From positions 10,444 through 74,443 of the forward strand of contig CAZOHT010000015.1 in assembly GCA_964579825.1 (NCBI GenBank): DNA of 64,000 nt. Reading direction: 5' to 3'. Origin of the DNA: SPCO01 sp964579825. GTDB taxonomy: Bacteria; Chloroflexota; Limnocylindria; Limnocylindrales; CSP1-4. Each line of letters opens with the position of its first letter. Position 1 is the first letter of the stretch. Of the stretch, positions 16,590-24,836 are shown piece after piece. Under the pieces are notes generated by a model that was given only the letters and a program-made list of their open reading frames with translations, ran no database searches and had not been told where the DNA came from. The position numbers and the translations under genes were made by a program.

Positions 16590-17623
16590 GCGAACCGCTC
16601 CAGATCACCGAGCGCGACCGTCGCGACGGTGCCGTCGTCCAATCGGATCCGCCCGGCCTCCAGGTGGACATCGCCGTCGAACCGCCGCAGGCCGGCCGGG
16701 CCGAGCCAACGGCCCTCGCGACCGAGGAGCGGGCCGCCGCGGACCCGGACGAAGTCGGCGGCGGGCAGCGGCAGGCTGAGTTCCGGGGCATCGAAGACGA
16801 GCGACGGCGGGTCACCGACGATCGCTACCTCCCGGCCGTCGAGCATCTCGAAGATCTCCATGAGCGGCCCGGCCATCGGACGGCGATTGGCCCCATCCAT
16901 GATCAGGACGGCGTACGACGGCAGACGGTGGAGCGCAGCACGCTGGCGGGCCTCGGACGCGAGGAAGTCGCGCCGCTCCTTGCTGGCCAGACCAGCCACG
17001 ATCACGCCGCGGATGCCCATCGCCCGGGCGCGGGTCAACGTCTCGGCATCGATCCGGGTCCCCACGACGAGGATCGTCCCGGCCAGCCCGACGTCGAGGC
17101 CGCCGGGCCGCAGGCCGCCGCTGCCGCCGGCCGCGAGCCGAAGCCGGCCCCGGGTCGGCCCGCCGAGCGCGATGATCCCCCGGATCCCACGCCCGGTCGC
17201 TCGGAGCGTGATCGACGTCCCGGGCGTCACGTCGCGAACGATGCCGGCGACCGGCGCCTCGAGCGGATCCGGCACGTCGCCCGTCGCGAGGCGCCATTTG
17301 CCCCGCCACGTGAACAGCAGTTCGCCGCCATCCTCGGTATGACGGACGCCCGCCGGACCCACGCCACCGTCCCGTGACCACCGTGCGCCAGGCGACGGGT
17401 CGGCCGACGAGGTGATCGAGACCTCCTCGAGGCGCGGGTCCCGCAGCCGCTCGGCGATCGGCGCCCCGACGACCACGGACTCGCCCACGTCCACCAGGGG
17501 GCGGTCGCCGGGCGCGAGCGCGAACACGGCGTCCACCGGGGACTCGATCAGGCGTCGGGCCGGGACCATGACGAGATCGGACCGCCCATCGGCCGGGCCG
17601 GGCATGCCGGTCATGTCGGTCAT
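16586..17623 (-). CDS. Barrel-sandwich-hybrid protein of unknown function, partner gene of the GlmL-like ATPase
   Basis: 345 residues; I do not recognise a named family over the whole length. Visible parts: a beta-rich N-terminal half containing PLVDVGESVVVGAPIAERL and LEAPVAGIVRDVTPGTSITLRA, spaced like the two halves of a lipoyl-type or RnfC-like barrel-sandwich fold; a central alpha/beta part with GTILVVGTRIDAETLTRARAMG and GIRGVIVAGLASKERRDFL; and a C-terminal beta segment (LLGREGRWLGPAGLRRFDG) reminiscent of a KOW-like barrel. No signal peptide or membrane helix. GGGGGAG precedes the ATG, which overlaps the upstream stop as ATGA. Role unknown; coupling suggests action with the neighbouring GlmL-like protein. 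Confidence 0.7.
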   Translation of the reverse strand: MTDMTGMPGPADGRSDLVMVPARRLIESPVDAVFALAPGDRPLVDVGESVVVGAPIAERLRDPRLEEVSITSSADPSPGARWSRDGGVGPAGVRHTEDGGELLFTWRGKWRLATGDVPDPLEAPVAGIVRDVTPGTSITLRATGRGIRGIIALGGPTRGRLRLAAGGSGGLRPGGLDVGLAGTILVVGTRIDAETLTRARAMGIRGVIVAGLASKERRDFLASEARQRAALHRLPSYAVLIMDGANRRPMAGPLMEIFEMLDGREVAIVGDPPSLVFDAPELSLPLPAADFVRVRGGPLLGREGRWLGPAGLRRFDGDVHLEAGRIRLDDGTVATVALGDLERFA

Positions 17624-19224
17624 GCCGCTCCCCCGGGGCGGACGGCCGCCTGCCAGGCCCGGAGCTGTTCGCGCCGGCCATCGGCGCGATCCGGCAAGCG
17701 CAGCGGGACGTCGCGCAGGTCCACGAGGAGACCGCCCAGGCCGCCGGCGACCTCGATGGCGAAGCCGCGCCCGCGCCCCCCGAGTCGGACGGTGTCCCGG
17801 AACCGGAAGTCGGCGACGACCCCGGCCCCGGGCTCCAGCTCGACGCGGGCGAGCTCGCCGACCAGCAGGTCGCGCGTCCGCTCCGCGCCGGCTCCGTGGA
17901 TCGTGACCTGCCCGGCGGACCGGCCCGGGCGCATCCCAGCCGGCATGACCAGGGTCCCGAGGGGGACCAGGAGGTCGTCCGCGAGGTCGCCCAGGACCGC
18001 GCGGCGCTCGACCTCGTCGGGGATGGACCCGAGCGGCGCCAGCAGCCCGGCATGATCGACCGCGAGCTGGCTCGCGCCTGGTCGCCGCAGCACGTCGGCG
18101 AGCGTCAAGGCCACGAGCGAGGGCGGCATGGATCGCCAGATCCCGCCCGAGGCGACGATCAGGTCCGGGGGGGCGCTCGGTGCGGTGTCCTCCGTGGCGA
18201 CCAGCAGTCGGGCGATGGCGGCGTGGGCAGCTGCCACGCGCAGGTCGAGTCCCTCTCCGGTCGCATCCGCCCAGGGCGCGATCCGTAGCTCGCGCATCCG
18301 ATCCCGGATGCGGTGGCGGTCCGACGCGGTCGTGGTCCACGTGAGGACCCGATCCACCACGTCATCGTCCGGTTCTGCCGGGGCGATGCCCGCGGACGGG
18401 ACGACGGCCAGGTCGAGGGTCCCGGACTCGCTCCCGGTCCCGGGATGGACGATGGCGCGCATGGCGCCGTCGTACCCGATCTCGAATAGCTCCGCCCGCC
18501 GGTCGAGGATCTCGCCGAGGCTCCGGATGGCGGCCCCGAGCGACCGGCGAGCGTCATCCCCGGACCCGGAGAGCTCCAGGAGCAGGGCCCGCAGCGGTGT
18601 CCCGGCCGGTCCCATCGCGGCCGCGGGCGCCAGGACGGTCTCGCCGGGTCGACGCTCCGGGTCGCCGAAGTCGGCCAGCCGCTCGGCCATGCCGCCGGCC
18701 AGGACGATGAGCCGGTCCGGCCGCCTGGCCGCGACGGCGGCGACGAGCGCGGCGAGCTCCCCGAGCGCACTCCGCTCGTCCGCCGCGGGCGGATCCGTCG
18801 CTCCGGCCAGGACCGCGTCCGTGTCTCCGTCGAGCAGCAGCCGAGTCATCGATAGCGGGTCGGTCGTCTGGGCGCTCGCCGAGACGGTCCGCCAGCCACT
18901 GCGTGCGGCCGCGGCGACGAGCGGGGCAAGCGCCCGTTCCGTGGCCGCGACGACGGCAAGCGTCCGTGCAGGTTGCGAGCGGACCTCGAGACGGACGAGC
19001 TCGCCGGCGTCGGGGTCATCCACGCCCAGGCGGGCCAGGACCGTCGGGTCGGCGTGACGGATCCGGGCCAGGAGCGACTCGATGGCCGCATCCGCGCCGG
19101 CGGCACTGGGCAGGCCGGACGAGCCGATCAGCCGCCAGGTGCGGCCGAGCTTGCCGATGAGGGCGACGGAGACGGACGCGGCGCCGAGGTCGACGGTGGC
19201 GAACGCACGGGGCTCGGTGGTCAC
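17620..19224 (-). CDS. GlmL/MutL-like ATPase (glutamate-mutase-associated family), orphan copy
   Basis: 534 residues. The N-terminus ATVDLGAASVSVALIGKLGRTWRLIG is the phosphate-1 loop of the actin/HSP70-like fold in the form found in the GlmL family; VASGGIWRSMP and LAVDHAGLLAPLGSIPD in the C-terminal half are also typical. In Clostridium GlmL is encoded between the two glutamate mutase subunits and its biochemical role is unsettled. No B12-dependent mutase is encoded in this window. GTG start without Shine-Dalgarno; TAGCAT lies six nt upstream. Assignment rests on motif memory, so a related ASKHA protein is possible. Confidence 0.7.
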   Translation of the reverse strand: MTTEPRAFATVDLGAASVSVALIGKLGRTWRLIGSSGLPSAAGADAAIESLLARIRHADPTVLARLGVDDPDAGELVRLEVRSQPARTLAVVAATERALAPLVAAAARSGWRTVSASAQTTDPLSMTRLLLDGDTDAVLAGATDPPAADERSALGELAALVAAVAARRPDRLIVLAGGMAERLADFGDPERRPGETVLAPAAAMGPAGTPLRALLLELSGSGDDARRSLGAAIRSLGEILDRRAELFEIGYDGAMRAIVHPGTGSESGTLDLAVVPSAGIAPAEPDDDVVDRVLTWTTTASDRHRIRDRMRELRIAPWADATGEGLDLRVAAAHAAIARLLVATEDTAPSAPPDLIVASGGIWRSMPPSLVALTLADVLRRPGASQLAVDHAGLLAPLGSIPDEVERRAVLGDLADDLLVPLGTLVMPAGMRPGRSAGQVTIHGAGAERTRDLLVGELARVELEPGAGVVADFRFRDTVRLGGRGRGFAIEVAGGLGGLLVDLRDVPLRLPDRADGRREQLRAWQAAVRPGGAA

Positions 19225-19230
19225 CGCAGC

Positions 19231-19236
19231 ATGCTA
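19231..19236 (-). promoter_or_regulatory. Candidate -10 box of the GlmL-like gene
   Basis: TAGCAT on the minus strand ends six nt before the GTG. A separate start inside the long operon, giving a leaderless message for the GlmL-to-ridA part, is possible. No -35 box is evident. Confidence 0.3.
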
Positions 19237-19272
19237 CCCGTCATCGCCGATCGTCGGGCGAGGACCCCTGGG

Positions 19273-19563
19273 TCAGGCGTCCCAGGTCATCTCGTCGTCG
19301 ATCTCCTCGAGCCGCATGATCAGCTGCTCGATCCCGGCCTCGTCGGCCAGGAGTTCGGTGACGGAGGCGACGTCGCCGCCGAAGACGCCGTGCAGGACGG
19401 GATCGAAGAAGAGCATCGCGTTGGCACCGAGCGGGCGGTAGGGCCGGCTGGCCTCGAGGAAGTGGACCGCCGGGCCGGTCAGCCCGCGGAGCTGGATCTC
19501 GCGCGCGACGGTCTCCACCAGTTCGTCGCGCTGCTCATCGGACGACCCGTACGGGAAGCTCAC
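19273..19563 (-). CDS. Hypothetical 96-residue protein coupled to the macro-domain gene
   Basis: No domain recognised. The sequence has two amphipathic helical parts around a short hydrophobic centre: EQRDELVETVAREIQLRGL, then FLEASRPYRPLGANAMLFFDP, and an acidic helix LIMRLEEIDDEM at the end. There is no signal peptide; the centre (ANAMLFFDPVLHGVF) could lie on a membrane surface. GTG start overlaps the macro-domain stop as GTGA. I have a general memory of short proteins with RGLxxPAxxxLExxRP in other deep-branching bacteria, but no function. Confidence 0.65.
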   Translation of the reverse strand: MSFPYGSSDEQRDELVETVAREIQLRGLTGPAVHFLEASRPYRPLGANAMLFFDPVLHGVFGGDVASVTELLADEAGIEQLIMRLEEIDDEMTWDA

Positions 19564-20141
19564 GCCGTCGCCCGTTGGGGCGTGGGGTCCGCGGCGAGCG
19601 CGATCCGAAAGGCCTCGTACGCGATGGATCCGCGCAAGGCGAAGATCACGTGCTCGATGGACGGCGAGTGCCCGAGTTCGTCCCGGACGGTCTCGACCGT
19701 GATCCGCGCAGCCTCGTCGAGCGGGAACCCGCCGACCCCGGTCCCGAGCGCGGGAAAGGCGACACTCCGAGCGCCGATCTCCCGTGCGCGAGCCATCGCG
19801 GAGCGGACCGCCTGGGCGATGATGGGCGCGCTGGTCCGACGGTCGCGGTCGAGCGACACCGCGTGGATGACCGCCTTGGCGGCCAGGGACCCGGCCGGCG
19901 TCACGATGGCGCCGCCGAGCGGCACCGGCGCCTGGCGCACGGCGGCGAATTCGATCGCGTCGCCGCCGGCCCGCTTGATCGCGCCGCCGACACCCGTGGC
20001 CATCCACAGCGACAGGTTGGCGGCGTTCACGATGGCGTCGACCTCGAGGTCGCAGATGTCGCCGTTCCAGAGCTCGATCCGAGCCAACTCGCCCTCGTCA
20101 TCCGATGAGTGTCCGCAGACCCAAAGGTCCGGACTCGGCAT
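19560..20141 (-). CDS. Macro-domain protein (ADP-ribose or O-acetyl-ADP-ribose binding/hydrolase)
   Basis: MacroD/YmdB-like fold: WNGDICDLEVDAIVNAANLSLWMATGVGGAIKRAGG gives the adenine- and ribose-binding loop (NAAN) and the glycine loop; IHAVSLD, then PALGTGVGGFPLDEAA form the diphosphate loop. Such proteins remove ADP-ribose from proteins or hydrolyse O-acetyl-ADP-ribose. The ATG used here overlaps the alr gene by 44 nt and lacks a Shine-Dalgarno. A TTG at 20087 preceded by GAGGG fits the fold equally well, giving about 175 residues. It lies between alr and the 96-residue gene. Confidence 0.85.
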   Translation of the reverse strand: MPSPDLWVCGHSSDDEGELARIELWNGDICDLEVDAIVNAANLSLWMATGVGGAIKRAGGDAIEFAAVRQAPVPLGGAIVTPAGSLAAKAVIHAVSLDRDRRTSAPIIAQAVRSAMARAREIGARSVAFPALGTGVGGFPLDEAARITVETVRDELGHSPSIEHVIFALRGSIAYEAFRIALAADPTPQRATA

Positions 20142-21318
20142 GGTACACCCGTGGTACCCGCCGGGCCATCGACGTCACGACTTCCCAGGCATTCGTGTTG
20201 CGCAGCCGCGCCACGTCCCCGACGGTGATCGCGTCGTCGCCCTGTCGGCCGATCAGGACGAACACGTCGGCGGTATCCACGGGTGGCCCGGGGACCTCGG
20301 TGACATCGACCATGACGGCGTCCATCGCGACCCGACCGACGATCGGGACGCGCATCCCGCGGACCAGGGCCTCGGACCGGTTCGAGAGCGATCGGGGCCA
20401 CCCGTCGCCATAGCCGAACGGCAACGTCGCGATCCGGCTCGGTCGCGCCGTGCGGAACGCCGGGCCGTAGCTGATGCCCCAGCCGGTCGGCAGATCGGCC
20501 ACGCGCACCGGTCGGGCCTGGAGGGTGAGGGCCGGTCGCAGGCCGGCCCCGGCTCGTGCCCCGGCCGACGCCGGTCCCAGCTCGTCGGGGACCAGGCCGT
20601 AGATGGCCAGCCCGGGCCGAACGCCCTCGTACGGCGGCACGATCCCGGTCAGCACGCCGGCGCTCGCCGCCACATGGCGCGGCATCGCCAGACCCGACGC
20701 GGCCAGCGCCACGGACGCCTCGTCGAAGCGGGCGAGCTGGATCGCGGTCAGCTCCGGGTCCTCTGGGGCCTGGAGATGCGTCCACAGCGCCGACGGCACG
20801 ACGCCGTCCGCCGCTCGAAGCCGGTCCAGGGCGGCCCCGAGCTCGGCCACGTCGATCCCGCCACGCCCGAGACCCGTCTCGACCTCCACCTGGACCGCCA
20901 GGGGCGGCAGGCCGGGCGGCAGCCGGCCGATGGCCCCGAGCAGGCTCTCCTCGGAGCCGCGGTCTCCGACCGTGACCGACAGGCGCGCGGCCGCCGCATC
21001 CCCCACCCCGCCGGCCGGGATCGGATAGAGGACGTGGACCGGGGCGACGAGGCCATCCGCACGGAGGGCGAGCCCCTCGTCCAGCGTCGCGACGCACAGG
21101 CCGTCCACGCCGGCGCGGACCAGTGCGGCCGCCACCGGTCCGGCGCCATGCCCGTAGGCGTCGGCCTTCACGACCGGGAAGACCGGCACCTCCGTGCCGG
21201 CGAGGCCGCGCAGGAGGCGCACGTTGGCGACGATGGCGCCGAGATCGATCTCCAGCCACGCCGTCCGCGGCAGCGACGGCAGGCCGGCGGCCGCCAGGCG
21301 GTCTTCGATGGCGGTCAA
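20098..21318 (-). CDS. alr: Alanine racemase
   Basis: PLP enzyme making D-alanine for peptidoglycan. 406 residues: the PLP lysine in VVKADAYGHG (Lys51), VEVETGLGRGGI, and the second catalytic tyrosine in GISYGPAF (Tyr284); the C-terminal beta domain has LPFGYGDGWPR and VGRVAMDAVMVDV. The start is TTG, because the conserved N-terminus (TAIEDRL..RTAWLEIDLGAIVANVRLL) follows it and the codon overlaps the nnrD stop as TTGA; an ATG at this end is absent. Normal family length. Confidence 0.95.
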   Translation of the reverse strand: MTAIEDRLAAAGLPSLPRTAWLEIDLGAIVANVRLLRGLAGTEVPVFPVVKADAYGHGAGPVAAALVRAGVDGLCVATLDEGLALRADGLVAPVHVLYPIPAGGVGDAAAARLSVTVGDRGSEESLLGAIGRLPPGLPPLAVQVEVETGLGRGGIDVAELGAALDRLRAADGVVPSALWTHLQAPEDPELTAIQLARFDEASVALAASGLAMPRHVAASAGVLTGIVPPYEGVRPGLAIYGLVPDELGPASAGARAGAGLRPALTLQARPVRVADLPTGWGISYGPAFRTARPSRIATLPFGYGDGWPRSLSNRSEALVRGMRVPIVGRVAMDAVMVDVTEVPGPPVDTADVFVLIGRQGDDAITVGDVARLRNTNAWEVVTSMARRVPRVYHAESGPLGLRTLIG

Positions 21319-22373
21319 GCCGGTTCGTCGTCCGATCGAGCCGCGAACCCGAGTCGCTTGCCGGCCGCCTTGCGCTCGGCAACGGCCGCGAGCCGCTTGC
21401 GGGCGATCGCGAGCCCATCGGGCAGGTCCGAGGCCAGGACGCCGGCGTCGCCCAGGCGCTCGCGCGCGGCGTCGCCCGCCAGGCCATGGAGGTAGACGCC
21501 CAGCCGGGCCGCATCGAACGGCACCAGGCCCTGCGCCAGCAACGAGCCGATGGCGCCCGCCAGGACATCGCCGGTCCCGCCGCTGGCGAGGGCCGGGTTC
21601 TCGAATGGAGCGATGGCGACCTCGCCGTCCGGCGTGGCGATCACGGTCCGGGCGCCCTTGAGCACGACGCACTGGCGCCACGTCGAGGCGGCGTCGCCGG
21701 CCGCGGCGACACGGGCCTCATCGTCCGCGGCGAGATCCCCGTCCGCGTCGGGATCACGGCCACTGCCCGCCCGGAGCCGCGCGAACTCCCCGGCGTGTGG
21801 CGTGAGGACGGCCGGACGGCGGTCACCGTCCCACCAGTCGTCCATCGTCGCGAGCGAGCGCAGCGCCTCCGCGTCCAGGAGGATGGGCGCGGGATCCGGC
21901 TCATCTGCCACGATCAGTCGCCGGACGAGCTCGGCCGTGGCCAGACCCGGCCGCAGGCCCGGCCCGATCACGATCGCGTCGTGCTCGTGGTCCAGGATGC
22001 GTGCGAAGGACGGCTCCGGGTCGAGCTCCTCCACGTCGTCCTCGGGCAGGGCCATCGTCGTCGCCTCGACGACCTTCGCCGCGAACATCGGCTGGAGCGA
22101 CTCGGGCACGGCCAGGGTCACGAGGCCGGCCCCGGCCCGGCCGGCGGCCCGTGCCACGAGGAGGGCGGCCCCGGCGTAGTCGAGTGAGCCCGCGATCACG
22201 AGCAGCTTCCCGAACGAGCCCTTGTGGCCCCGTGCCGGGCGCTCGGGGAGCAGTCCGGACGCGATCGCGTCATCGAGCTTCGTGGCCCCGTCAGGGAACG
22301 GCGCCTCCGCTTCGGGGCTCGCCGGTGGGCTCTCGTCGCGCCGCCCGAAGCCGACCGGTCCCTTGCCCGCCAT
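21315..22373 (-). CDS. nnrD: ADP-dependent NAD(P)H-hydrate dehydratase
   Basis: Repairs damaged nicotinamide cofactors (S-NADHX, S-NADPHX). 352 residues of the ribokinase-like YjeF C-terminal fold: GHKGSFGKLLVIAGSLDYAGAALL, LTPHAGEFARL and NPALASGGTGDVLAGAIGSLLAQG, including the catalytic aspartate in GGTGD. The YjeF epimerase half (NnrE) is not fused here. ATG overlaps the acpS stop by one base (TGATG). It starts with a 30-residue Pro/Glu-rich segment not typical of the family. Confidence 0.92.
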   Translation of the reverse strand: MAGKGPVGFGRRDESPPASPEAEAPFPDGATKLDDAIASGLLPERPARGHKGSFGKLLVIAGSLDYAGAALLVARAAGRAGAGLVTLAVPESLQPMFAAKVVEATTMALPEDDVEELDPEPSFARILDHEHDAIVIGPGLRPGLATAELVRRLIVADEPDPAPILLDAEALRSLATMDDWWDGDRRPAVLTPHAGEFARLRAGSGRDPDADGDLAADDEARVAAAGDAASTWRQCVVLKGARTVIATPDGEVAIAPFENPALASGGTGDVLAGAIGSLLAQGLVPFDAARLGVYLHGLAGDAARERLGDAGVLASDLPDGLAIARKRLAAVAERKAAGKRLGFAARSDDEPA

Positions 22374-22924
22374 CAGGTCTTCGCCGGGTCGTTCGTCGCC
22401 TGCGCGACGGCCTGCAGGCGCTCCAGGCGGGCCAGGATCTTCCGCTCGCGGTCGTCGAGCCGCTCCTCGATGTCGAGCGGGAAGACGTACCGTCCGCCGG
22501 TCGCGCGCACGCCGAACGCGATCGCCACCGCGTAGTCCGACTCGTGCGAGATGGACAGCGCGATCCGGCCCATCCCGAGCTGCTCCGCGCGGGCGGCCGC
22601 GCGTCCATGGAGCTGCACCGAGGGCTGGCCGGTCGGCAGTCGGACGACCTCGATCTCCTTCCAGCCGATCCCACGGACGCCGAGGCCGAGGACCTTGCTG
22701 ACGGCCTCCTTGGCGGCCCACCGGCCGGCGAACGTCTCGGGCCGATCGCGGACGTAGCGCCGTTCGTTGGGGGTCAGGACGCGGTTCGAGAAGCGTTCGC
22801 CGAACTTCTCGATCGAGCCGCGGATCCGTTCCACCTTGATGATGTCGATCCCGAGCTCCGTGGTCCCAGGCGGGACGAGCCCCGGTGGGAGGGTCACCTC
22901 GTCGGATGGACCCGCGTCGGCCAT
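22373..22924 (-). CDS. acpS: Holo-[acyl-carrier-protein] synthase
   Basis: Adds the 4'-phosphopantetheine arm to ACP. GIDIIKVERI (Mg-binding Asp), RFSNRVLTPNERRYV, FAGRWAAKEAVSKVLGLG and SISHESDYAVAIA are all present. At 183 residues it is longer than the usual 115-130: about 22 extra residues at the N-terminus and an extra charged C-terminal helix (LDIEERLDDRERKILARLER) of about 45 residues. Three nt separate it from glmS. The acpS-nnrD-alr order is common in Gram-positive bacteria. Confidence 0.93.
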   Translation of the reverse strand: MADAGPSDEVTLPPGLVPPGTTELGIDIIKVERIRGSIEKFGERFSNRVLTPNERRYVRDRPETFAGRWAAKEAVSKVLGLGVRGIGWKEIEVVRLPTGQPSVQLHGRAAARAEQLGMGRIALSISHESDYAVAIAFGVRATGGRYVFPLDIEERLDDRERKILARLERLQAVAQATNDPAKT

Positions 22925-22927
22925 CCC

Positions 22928-24760
22928 CTACTCGACCGTGACGGACTTCGCGAGGTTGCGCGGCTGGTCGACGTCCGTGCCCCGGGCGACCGCCATGTGG
23001 TACGCGAACAACTGGAGTGGGATGATCGCCAGCACCGGGGACAGGGCCTCATCCGTATCGGGCACGAAGATGACGTCGTCGGCGAACCGATGGATCTGCG
23101 GATCACCCTCGGTGGCCACCGCGATGACCCGCGCGTCGCGGGCGCGGCCCTCCATGACGTTGCTGATGAGCTTGTCGTACACCGACGAGCGCGTGGCGAC
23201 CGCCACGAGCGGGCACTCGGCGTCCAGGAGTGAGATCGGCCCGTGCTTCAGCTCGCCCGCCGCATAGCCCTCGGCGTGGACGTAGCTGACTTCCTTGAGC
23301 TTGAGCGCGCCTTCGAGGGCGGCCGGGTAGCTGGACCCTCGGCCGATGAACATGAATCCGCGCGAGTTCACGTAGCGGCGGGCCAGCGCCGCGGAGCCGC
23401 TTGAGGCGTTCTCCAGCGTCCGGGCGGCGGCGGCCGGCAGCGCGCGCAGGGCCGCCCCGAGCTCCACCTCGCGCTCCTCCGACAACGCGCCACGGATCTT
23501 GGCGATGGCGGCGGCCAGCACGACCAGGGTCGTGACCTGGGTCACGAATGTCTTCGAGGCCGCGACGGCGATCTCCGGTCCAGCCTGCAGGAACAGGACG
23601 GCATCCGACTCGCGGGTGATGGCCGAGCCGACCGTGTTCGTGACGGCGATGACCGGGCAGCCGCGGGCCCGGGCCAGGCGGACGGGCGCGATCGTGTCGG
23701 CCGTCTCGCCGGACTGGGTGACCGCGATGATCAGCGTGCGCTCGTCGAGCGGTGGCGGCGAGTAGCGGAACTCGGAGCCCACGTTCGCCCGCGCCGGCAG
23801 GCCGGTCCAGTCCTGGATCGCGGCCGCCCCGATGAGCGACGCGTAGTGCGCGCTGCCGCAGGCGACCAGCTCGACCCGGTCGACGGTCCGCAGGATCTCC
23901 TCGAGCCCGGCCAGCTCCTCGACGTTGACCCGGTCGTCGCGCGTCACCCGGCCGGTGATGGCCTGGGCGAGCGACTCGGGCTGCTCGAAGATCTCCTTGA
24001 GCATGAAGTGCTCGTAGCCGCCCTTCTCGGCGGCTTCGGGCGACCAGTCGATCACGGTCACGCCGCGCTCGAGCGGCAGGCCATCGACATCGGTGATCGA
24101 GACGCCCCAAGGTCGCAGGTCGGCGACGTCGCCGTCCTCGAGGAAGACGATCCGGTCCGTATGGGCGAGGATCGCCGCGACATCGGAGGCCAGGAAGCTC
24201 TCACCATCCGCCAGCCCGACGACGAGCGGCACGTTGTGGCGAGCGCCGACGAGGCGATCGCCCTCGCCGCGGTGCATGGCGACGATGGCGTAGGCGCCCT
24301 CGGTCTGGCGCAGGGCGTGACGCACGGCGTCGGCCAGGTCGCCGGCGTAGGCCTCTTCGATGAGGTGGGCGATCGCCTCGGTGTCCGTCTCGGATGTCAG
24401 CGTGTGACCGCGGGTCTCCAGGCCGTCGCGCAGCTCACGGAAGTTCTCGATGATCCCGTTGTGGATGACGGTGATCTCGCCGGTGCAGTCCTGGTGCGGA
24501 TGGGCGTTGAGGTCGTTCGGCCGGCCGTGGGTCGCCCAGCGCGTGTGGGCGAGGCCGATCGCCGCGTGCGGCGTCCGGTCCGCGATGGCCGTCTGCAGGT
24601 TGGCGAGCTTGCCGGCCCGCTTCTCGACGAAGAGGTCGCCCGAATCGTCGACCAGGGCGATACCCGCGGAGTCATAGCCGCGATACTCGAGCCGACGCAG
24701 CCCCTCGATGAGGATCGGACCCGCTTCACGGGGACCCGTATAGCCGACGATGCCGCACAT
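22928..24760 (-). CDS. glmS: Glutamine--fructose-6-phosphate aminotransferase (isomerizing)
   Basis: First step of UDP-GlcNAc synthesis. 610 residues: the catalytic Cys2 in MCGIVGY after Met removal, the class II glutaminase domain (HTRWATHG, NGIIENF), then two SIS sugar-isomerase domains (SGETADT, GRGSSYPAALEGALKLKEVSYVHAEG) and the C-terminal PRNLAKSVTVE. GGAGGGG precedes the ATG. The 76-nt gap upstream shows no glmS ribozyme core, so this gene is not controlled that way here. Confidence 0.97.
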   Translation of the reverse strand: MCGIVGYTGPREAGPILIEGLRRLEYRGYDSAGIALVDDSGDLFVEKRAGKLANLQTAIADRTPHAAIGLAHTRWATHGRPNDLNAHPHQDCTGEITVIHNGIIENFRELRDGLETRGHTLTSETDTEAIAHLIEEAYAGDLADAVRHALRQTEGAYAIVAMHRGEGDRLVGARHNVPLVVGLADGESFLASDVAAILAHTDRIVFLEDGDVADLRPWGVSITDVDGLPLERGVTVIDWSPEAAEKGGYEHFMLKEIFEQPESLAQAITGRVTRDDRVNVEELAGLEEILRTVDRVELVACGSAHYASLIGAAAIQDWTGLPARANVGSEFRYSPPPLDERTLIIAVTQSGETADTIAPVRLARARGCPVIAVTNTVGSAITRESDAVLFLQAGPEIAVAASKTFVTQVTTLVVLAAAIAKIRGALSEEREVELGAALRALPAAAARTLENASSGSAALARRYVNSRGFMFIGRGSSYPAALEGALKLKEVSYVHAEGYAAGELKHGPISLLDAECPLVAVATRSSVYDKLISNVMEGRARDARVIAVATEGDPQIHRFADDVIFVPDTDEALSPVLAIIPLQLFAYHMAVARGTDVDQPRNLAKSVTVE

Positions 24761-24836
24761 GGGGTCTGCCCCTCCGCTCGTGCCGGCCCGCTCCCTGCGA
24801 GCCGGTCGTGGTGACTCCGATGGATGGGCACCGAGG

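Noticed and set aside
18973..21495. An 840-codon plus-strand frame opposite the GlmL-like, macro-domain and alr genes
   Set aside because: Shadow frame; the opposite strand carries genes with clear catalytic motifs.
24761..24836. Possible glmS ribozyme upstream of glmS
   Set aside because: Only 76 nt are available and no ribozyme core or cleavage-site context is visible.
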